Below, in pieces: positions 5,647 through 10,686 of a DNA stretch of 10,686 nt (position 1 is the stretch's first letter; each line of letters begins with the position of its first letter). The DNA is from an uncultured Oscillospiraceae bacterium (GTDB lineage: Bacteria > Bacillota_A > Clostridia > Oscillospirales > Oscillospiraceae): contig CAKUMR010000022.1 of NCBI GenBank assembly GCA_934667865.1, positions 1-10,686 of the forward strand, written 5' to 3'. The notes beneath the pieces are model-generated. The model was not told the origin of the DNA. It worked only from the letters and a program-made list of their open reading frames with translations, and ran no database searches. The position numbers and the translations under genes are program-made.

Positions 5647-8600
5647 ATGTATCAGGAAACATCTCCACAGAAACGAAGCGGATCGCACAAGGCATTACGT
5701 GTGCTTGTAGCGATCCTTTCCATGATTGTGGTTTCCGCAGTTGTTGCGTTGGCCATACACGAACTCAGAAGCACCCCGGCAGAAGCCGTGGAAAACGGCC
5801 TGTCTGCCTATGAGCTTGCGCAGCAGTGCGGCTATGACGGAAGCGTCGAAGAATGGCTCAATTCTCTGCATGGGAAGTCCGCCTATGAGATCGCTGTGGA
5901 AAATGGCTACAGCGGCACAGAAAAAGATTGGAGCAATGCGCTGGCGGCAGCGGCAGAACAGCCGGCCGTTCGTATCAGCTCCGCAAAATTCTCTGTCGAT
6001 GGGGAGCTGATTCTTGTCCTGTCGGATGGTACTGAGCTGGATCTCGGCAGGGCTGTCGGCGCAAATGGAAAGGACGGCGTCGATGGCAAAAATGGCGTCA
6101 ACGGCAAAGACGGCGTCAACGGCAAAGACGGCGTCAACGGCAAGGACGGCATCGATGGCAAGGACGGCGTCGACGGCAAAGACGGCGTCGACGGTAAGGA
6201 CGGTGTCAACGGTAAAGACGGCATCAACGGCAAGGACGGTGTCAACGGCAAGGACGGCGTCGACGGCAAGGACGGTGTCAACGGTAAAGACGGCATCAAC
6301 GGCAAAGACGGCGTTGACGGCAAAGACGGCGTTGACGGCAAGGACGGCGTCGACGGCAAGGACGGTGTTGGGATTTCCGGCGCAGCCGTCAATACGGACG
6401 GACAGTTGGTTCTCACCTTCTCGGACGGAGCTTCTGTCAACCTCGGCAAAATCGTCGGTACAAACGGTACAAACGGCATCGGTATTTCCGATTCGGTGAT
6501 CAACGCAGCCGGAGAGCTGGTACTTACCTATACGGACGGCCAGACGGCAAATCTCGGCCGGGTGATCGGCGCAGCAGGCAAAGACGGTGTCGATGGCAAA
6601 GATGGCGTTGACGGCAGAGATGGCGTCAGCGTAACCAATTCTGTGATCAACGGCAAGGGTGAGCTGGTACTCACTTATTCCGACGGCAAGACAGCCAATC
6701 TGGGCGCAGTGGTGGGAAAGAACGGCACAGATGGCACGAATGGCGCAGACGGCATCGGCATCGCTTCAGCTGAGCTGAACTCCGACGGCGAGCTGGTTCT
6801 TTCCTTCACAAACGGTCAGCGCTCCAATCTGGGAGCCGTTGTCGGCGCCGCCGGCAAGGATGGCACCGACGGCAAAGACGGCGTTGATGGCAAGGACGGC
6901 ATCGGCCTTGTAAATTCCGAAATCAACGCAAGAGGCGAGCTCGTCCTTACTTACTCCAACGGCACGGTCAAGAATCTGGGCGCCGTTGTCGGTGCCGCCG
7001 GCAAGGACGGCATCGACGGCAAAAATGGTACCGACGGCCTCAACGGCACAGACGGCAAGGACGGTGTCGGCATCCAGACCATCGAGGTCAGCACTGCGGG
7101 CGAGCTCCAGATCCGGCTCACCAACGGCACGGAGATGAACCTCGGCAGCATCAAGGGTACCGACGGCAAGGACGGCATCAACGGCAAGGATGGCGCCAAT
7201 GGCAAAGACGGCATCGGTATCCAGAGCACTTCTGTCAATACCCTCGGCGAACTGGTGCTTGTTTATACGGACGGCAGTACGGTCAACCTCGGCAAGGTCG
7301 CCGGGATCGACGGCAAAGACGGCAAGGACGGCATCGACGGGAAAGACGGTGTCGACGGCAAGGATGGAGTCAATGGTAAGGACGGCATCGGCATTACCGA
7401 TACAGGCCTCAATAACGCAGGCGAGCTGGTGCTCACCTATTCCGACGGAACCGTGAAAAGCCTCGGCGTTATCGTCGGCCGTGACGGCACAGACGGCAAA
7501 AACGGCACAGACGGTAAAGATGGTCAGGACGGTAAGGATGGTACCGGCATCTCCGGCGCAGCATTGACGGACAATGGCGAGCTGGTGCTGCACTTCTCCG
7601 ACGGCAGCAGCATCAATCTGGGCCGTGTTTCCGGCAAGGACGGGAAAGACGGCATCGACGGCAAAAACGGAACCGACGGCCTCAACGGCAAGGATGGCGT
7701 TGACGGCAAGGACGGCGCGGATGGCATCGGCATCGACAAGGTCGTGATCGACGACTCCGGCAATCTCTCCGTAACAATGACCAACGGCACCGTTCTGAGT
7801 CTCGGCAATATCCGGGGGGCAGACGGAATTGGCATCACAAAATCAGAGCTCAACACCTCCGGTGAGCTGCTGCTGACCTATACGGACGGCAATGTCGTCA
7901 ACCTCGGCAGGGTTGTCGGCCGCGACGGCACAAACGGTGTCGGTATTTCCAGCGTCGTCGTTACATCCGACGGAAGACTCACCGTCTCCCTGACCGACGG
8001 AACCAATCTGGATCTCGGCAATATTCGCGGCGAAAAGGGCGAGCCCGGTGAACAGGGCGAAAAGGGTGAAAAAGGCGACCCCGGCGCAGCAGGTAAAGAC
8101 GGTGTCAACGGCAAGGACGGTATCAACGGCAAGGACGGTATCAACGGCGCCAATGGTGTCGGCATTTCCTCTGCATATGTGGACGACAATCTGCACCTGA
8201 TTCTAGTGCTGACGGACGGAACCACCATCGACGCGGGCTATGTCGGTGTTTCCTCCGGTGAAACTCCCGTCTCCTACACCGTCAGGTTCGTGGATTACGA
8301 CGGCACGGTGCTGAAAACCGAAACCGTTTCTTCCGGCAAGAGTGCAACCGCTCCTGCGGCCCCCAGCCGTCCCGGGTATCAGTTTACCGGCTGGGACAGA
8401 GATTATTCCAGTGTGACATCCGATCTGACCGTTACGGCCCAGTACCAGAAAATCGCAGCCGCAACCATTCTGGTTTCCAACGTCACCGCCAAAGCCGGAC
8501 AGAGCATTGAAGTTCCCATTCTGCTTCTGAACAATCCGGGCGTGGCAGGCGCCAAGATCACGATCTCCTATGATACCGCACTGACGCTGCGCGGCGGCGT

Positions 8601-8859
8601 GAGCGGCGATGCCTTTGCCGAGCTGCAATACACAAAGCCCGGCAAATATGTCAGCCCGTGCAATTTCACGTGGGACTCCGAAAGCGGCATGGTCACAGCG
8701 GACGGTACGATTCTCACACTTACCTTTGATGTCCCCGCAAGCGCCGTCTCCGGTGACACCTTCCAAATCCTCTGCAGCTATCGAAACGGCGACATCTACG
8801 ACGAAGATCTGAACGACGTTTCCTTTGAAGTGATCAGCGGCACGATCACCGTAGAATGA
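5647..8859 (+). CDS. Membrane-anchored collagen-like stalk protein with C-terminal cohesin
   Basis: A 1070-residue surface protein, predicted to present a cohesin at the tip of a long stalk. Order seen: short basic cytosolic end; uncleaved membrane segment (about 18-38); two related 25-residue helical motifs (SAYELAQQCGY and SAYEIAVENGY, 52-99); a 35-triplet Gly-X-Y run made of GKD, GVD/GVN and GID/GIN (138-242); then 14 copies in all of a 30-residue module, consensus GIxxxxINxxGELVLTYSDG then NLGxVVG (first 107-138, last 839-867), mostly separated by short Gly-X-Y runs; one classical collagen patch (GEKGEPGEQGEKGEKGDPG, 795-813); an InlB/Listeria-Bacteroides repeat (876-933); a cohesin (938-1070). 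There is no LPXTG, so anchoring is by the N-terminal segment. Collagen-like segments normally trimerise. First gene of a three-gene cohesin operon, divergent from the LytTR gene. The individual domain types are known; I do not recognise this combination. Confidence 0.88.
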   Translation: MYQETSPQKRSGSHKALRVLVAILSMIVVSAVVALAIHELRSTPAEAVENGLSAYELAQQCGYDGSVEEWLNSLHGKSAYEIAVENGYSGTEKDWSNALAAAAEQPAVRISSAKFSVDGELILVLSDGTELDLGRAVGANGKDGVDGKNGVNGKDGVNGKDGVNGKDGIDGKDGVDGKDGVDGKDGVNGKDGINGKDGVNGKDGVDGKDGVNGKDGINGKDGVDGKDGVDGKDGVDGKDGVGISGAAVNTDGQLVLTFSDGASVNLGKIVGTNGTNGIGISDSVINAAGELVLTYTDGQTANLGRVIGAAGKDGVDGKDGVDGRDGVSVTNSVINGKGELVLTYSDGKTANLGAVVGKNGTDGTNGADGIGIASAELNSDGELVLSFTNGQRSNLGAVVGAAGKDGTDGKDGVDGKDGIGLVNSEINARGELVLTYSNGTVKNLGAVVGAAGKDGIDGKNGTDGLNGTDGKDGVGIQTIEVSTAGELQIRLTNGTEMNLGSIKGTDGKDGINGKDGANGKDGIGIQSTSVNTLGELVLVYTDGSTVNLGKVAGIDGKDGKDGIDGKDGVDGKDGVNGKDGIGITDTGLNNAGELVLTYSDGTVKSLGVIVGRDGTDGKNGTDGKDGQDGKDGTGISGAALTDNGELVLHFSDGSSINLGRVSGKDGKDGIDGKNGTDGLNGKDGVDGKDGADGIGIDKVVIDDSGNLSVTMTNGTVLSLGNIRGADGIGITKSELNTSGELLLTYTDGNVVNLGRVVGRDGTNGVGISSVVVTSDGRLTVSLTDGTNLDLGNIRGEKGEPGEQGEKGEKGDPGAAGKDGVNGKDGINGKDGINGANGVGISSAYVDDNLHLILVLTDGTTIDAGYVGVSSGETPVSYTVRFVDYDGTVLKTETVSSGKSATAPAAPSRPGYQFTGWDRDYSSVTSDLTVTAQYQKIAAATILVSNVTAKAGQSIEVPILLLNNPGVAGAKITISYDTALTLRGGVSGDAFAELQYTKPGKYVSPCNFTWDSESGMVTADGTILTLTFDVPASAVSGDTFQILCSYRNGDIYDEDLNDVSFEVISGTITVE
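5965..8247 (+). repeat. 14 copies of a 30-residue beta module
   Basis: Modules start at residues 107, 242, 279, 328, 371, 420, 475, 524, 582, 634, 695, 729, 766 and 839 of the stalk protein. The conserved parts are GELVLTYSDG and NLGxVVG. The alternating hydrophobic pattern predicts beta strands. Copies 4, 5 and 6 are the closest to each other; 1, 7, 11, 13 and 14 have diverged most. Modules 11-13 are joined with almost no Gly-X-Y run between them. Confidence 0.9.
6067..6366 (+). repeat. 18-bp coding tandem repeat (Gly-Lys-Asp-Gly-Val-Asp/Asn)
   Basis: About 16.7 copies of an 18-bp unit close to GGCAAGGACGGCGTCGAC, differing mainly in silent third bases and in GAC/AAC or GTC/ATC changes. Because the unit is a multiple of three, gain or loss of copies would change stalk length without breaking the frame. 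A shorter run of the same unit occurs at 8095-8148. Confidence 0.95.
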
Positions 8860-8890
8860 GCCCGGATAAAGCGGCACAGAGGAAAGAAAA

Positions 8891-9574
8891 ATGCTGACCA
8901 AACAAATCAACAGGCTGTGGCTGCCGGCACTGGCCGCCGTGCTTGCCGGACTTCTTCTGTCCGGCTGCGCCGGCCGGTCCCCGGCCGCACACACCGTTAC
9001 CTTTCTGGACGAGGATGCCGCCGTTCTGTCCGTGCAGACCGTAACGCACGGGCAGGCCGCCGCGGCTCCGGTAGTTTCCGACAGTACAGGGCACGTTTTT
9101 GCCGGTTGGGACGGGGACTTTCGCTGCGTCACGGAAAATCTGACGCTTACTGCGCAGTATATCCCTTCCAAAAATCCCACGCTCTTTGTCCCGCAGGCAG
9201 CAGGCTCCGCCGGCGAAGCCGTCCTCCTTCCGGTCAAGATCGTCAATAATCCCGGTATCGCCGGCGCCAAGATCACATTGGTTTATGACCCTGCGCTGAC
9301 GCTCAGCGGCGCGGTATGCGGCGACGCGCTTTCCCGGCTCGATTATACCGAACCGGGGAGATACGAAAGCCCGTGCAGCTTCACCTGGGATTCCGAGCAC
9401 GGAACCGCCGATGATGACGGCGCGATGGTATGGCTGACCTTTACGCTGCCCGCAGACGCCGCCTCCGGCAGGCGCTATGCCGTCAATTGCATTTATCAGG
9501 AGGGCGACATTTTCGACGAGGCCCTGAACGATGTAGCATTTGAAACCATAAACGGTGGGATCACCGTAAATTAA
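8891..9574 (+). CDS. Cohesin-domain lipoprotein with InlB-type repeat
   Basis: A 227-residue lipoprotein, predicted to be lipid-anchored outside the cytoplasmic membrane and to offer a single cohesin. Seen: a signal peptide with lipobox LLSGC (Cys26), an InlB/Listeria-Bacteroides repeat (34-92, with [13 protein letters not shown] and FAGWDGDF), and a cohesin (about 97-227) with [34 protein letters not shown] and [13 protein letters not shown]. The whole mature protein parallels the last 195 residues of the preceding stalk protein, so the two probably arose by duplication; this one lacks the stalk. AGAGG (8878-8882) lies eight bases before ATG. It follows the stalk gene by 31 bases and precedes the cohesin-dockerin gene by 20, with no terminator between them, so all three are probably co-transcribed. 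Confidence 0.88.
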   Translation: MLTKQINRLWLPALAAVLAGLLLSGCAGRSPAAHTVTFLDEDAAVLSVQTVTHGQAAAAPVVSDSTGHVFAGWDGDFRCVTENLTLTAQYIPSKNPTLFVPQAAGSAGEAVLLPVKIVNNPGIAGAKITLVYDPALTLSGAVCGDALSRLDYTEPGRYESPCSFTWDSEHGTADDDGAMVWLTFTLPADAASGRRYAVNCIYQEGDIFDEALNDVAFETINGGITVN

Positions 9575-9594
9575 CAGAAAGAAGGCTGAATATC

Positions 9595-10686
9595 TTGAAA
9601 AAACGGATCATTTCCATCCTTCTGGCGGTCGTTCTCTGCGTGTCATGGCTGCCGCTGCGCAGTTCTGCCGCGCTGGACACCACGGTCTATACCGAGCCAA
9701 CGATCGTCGTGGACAGCAAGAGCGCATCCAGCGGCTCCACGGTAAGCGTGGATCTGCTCGTTGTGAACAATCCCGGCATGGCCGGCGCGAAAATCACCGT
9801 TTCCTATGCTGAAGAGCTGACGCTGCTGGAAGCGGTCAGCGGCGAAGCCTTCGCCGCACTGGATTACACCCGCCCCGGCGTATTTACAAGCCCCTGCAAC
9901 TTCAACTGGGACTCTGAAAATGCCGAGGTCAGTCAGGACGGAACGCTGCTGACGCTCACCTTCCGCGTCAGTCCGGACGCGCCCGCGAACAAAAAGCTCG
10001 ATGTGAACATCAGCTACCGCTACGGCGATATTTACAACAGAGATCTGGATTCTCTGAAGTTTGATATGGTCAGCGGCTATGTGAATGTGATCAATTACAT
10101 TCCCGGCGATGTGAACTCCGACAATGCTGTAAACGGCAAAGACGTCACGCTGCTTCGCCGCTACAACGCGGGCGGCTACGATGTTTCCATCAAGAGAGCG
10201 GCCGCCGATGTCAATGACGACCTCACCATCAACGGCAAGGACGTCACGCTGATCCGCCGCTTCAATGCGGGCGGCTATGATGTCGAGCTGCTGCCCTCCA
10301 GACTGTGCGACCATGTCATGCAGGCAACTGCCGCCAAATCCCCGACCTGCACGAAGCCCGGCAACTGCGCTTACTGGTACTGCACCGTCTGTCAGAAGTA
10401 TTTTACCGAGGAAAACGGTGTAACGGAAATTGCCCTTGAAAAGACGGTTCTCGACGCGACCGGGCACACCGAGGTCATTGACCCCGCCGTCGCGCCGACC
10501 TATACAAGCAGCGGCCTGACCGAGGGCTCTCACTGCTCCGTATGCAGTACCATTCTGGTCAAGCAGCAGGTGCTGCCGCCGCTGGAAAAGAAGCAGTATT
10601 CTATCACCTACCACATTGCAAACAGCGATACTTATCTGGCAAAGCAGACCATCGAAAACAACAACCCCGCCACCTACACGGCAGAA
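9595..10686 (+). CDS. Secreted cohesin-dockerin protein (3' end outside window)
   Basis: At least 364 residues; the frame is open to the window end. Predicted secreted scaffold component able both to dock and to be docked on. Seen: a signal peptide (1 to about 25, ending LRSSA), a cohesin (about 33-167), and a type I dockerin (170-232) with two intact calcium loops, [12 protein letters not shown] (172-183) and [12 protein letters not shown] (205-216), each followed by VTLLRRY or VTLIRRF. Then come Cys-rich segments ([19 protein letters not shown] and HCSVCS, 252-317) like those seen in clostridial surface proteins, and the start of what looks like an InlB-type repeat ([21 protein letters not shown]). 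The start is TTG 9595, with AGAAGG (9580-9585) nine bases upstream; no other start in frame fits a signal peptide. Third gene of the cohesin operon. Confidence 0.87.
   Translation, partial: MKKRIISILLAVVLCVSWLPLRSSAALDTTVYTEPTIVVDSKSASSGSTVSVDLLVVNNPGMAGAKITVSYAEELTLLEAVSGEAFAALDYTRPGVFTSPCNFNWDSENAEVSQDGTLLTLTFRVSPDAPANKKLDVNISYRYGDIYNRDLDSLKFDMVSGYVNVINYIPGDVNSDNAVNGKDVTLLRRYNAGGYDVSIKRAAADVNDDLTINGKDVTLIRRFNAGGYDVELLPSRLCDHVMQATAAKSPTCTKPGNCAYWYCTVCQKYFTEENGVTEIALEKTVLDATGHTEVIDPAVAPTYTSSGLTEGSHCSVCSTILVKQQVLPPLEKKQYSITYHIANSDTYLAKQTIENNNPATYTAE

Noticed and set aside
6067..6366. CRISPR-like appearance of the 18-bp repeats
   Set aside because: The repeats are contiguous without spacers, stay in frame, and encode Gly-X-Y triplets.
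5907..8228. Several long minus-strand reading frames across the stalk gene (for example 5907-6503, 6766-7593, 7843-8196)
   Set aside because: They are low-complexity mirror images of the Gly-X-Y repeats (Pro-Ser-Leu or Ala-Val-Asp periods), with no ribosome sites or domains.
5647..8859. Sortase-anchored protein or phage tail fibre
   Set aside because: There is no LPXTG and tail at the C terminus and no phage genes nearby. The N-terminal membrane segment, InlB repeat and cohesin point to a cell-surface protein.
8203..10614. Minus-strand frames 8203-9276 (357 codons) and 9643-10614 (323 codons)
   Set aside because: They are opposite to clear cohesin and dockerin coding sequence, show no recognisable domain, and arise from the GC-rich third positions of the real genes.

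Overview
The window looks like the chromosome of a gut-type Firmicute of class Clostridia, probably near Ruminococcaceae/Oscillospiraceae. This is an inference from moderately GC-rich coding DNA with AT-rich promoters, AGGAGG-type ribosome sites, an AgrC/LytTR-type two-component pair, and cohesin, dockerin and InlB-type surface modules. No rRNA, tRNA or CRISPR array is visible.

Layout. (1) Positions 214-1397, minus strand: a two-gene unit, GNAT acetyltransferase then class I SAM methyltransferase, with a recognisable promoter, coupled spacing and a possible terminator. (2) Positions 1404-3090: a 484-base gene-free stretch holding a perfect 38-base palindrome, then a tyrosine recombinase gene (1888-3000) enclosed by a 27-base inverted repeat pair matching at 26 of 27 bases (1685-1711 and 3064-3090). 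A third, partial copy lies inside at 1740-1754. This has the form of a self-contained invertible or mobile unit. (3) Positions 3243-5345: a membrane GHKL (AgrC-like) histidine kinase on plus and a LytTR response regulator on minus. They are convergent and separated by a perfect 21-bp hairpin that should terminate both. (4) Positions 5346-5646: a divergent control region with a regulator promoter on minus, two candidate promoters on plus, and two separate pairs of direct repeats spaced 20 and 21 bp, the spacing expected for LytTR-type operators. (5) Positions 5647 to the end, plus strand: an apparent operon of three exported proteins that all carry a cohesin domain. They are a 1070-residue membrane-anchored collagen-like stalk with 14 interspersed 30-residue beta modules, an InlB repeat and a C-terminal cohesin; a small lipoprotein with InlB repeat and cohesin; and a secreted protein with cohesin, type I dockerin and Cys-rich segments that runs off the window.

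How the parts may work together (inference). The kinase and regulator sense something outside the cell. The regulator probably acts on the shared intergenic region and so on the cohesin operon. The operon would build a cell-surface scaffold: two membrane-tethered cohesins, one on a long stalk, and a soluble protein whose dockerin could dock on them while offering a further cohesin. The recombinase unit directly upstream of the kinase gene, which has no clear promoter of its own, could switch kinase expression between on and off states. The collagen-cohesin stalk and the possible phase switch beside it are the main points of interest.
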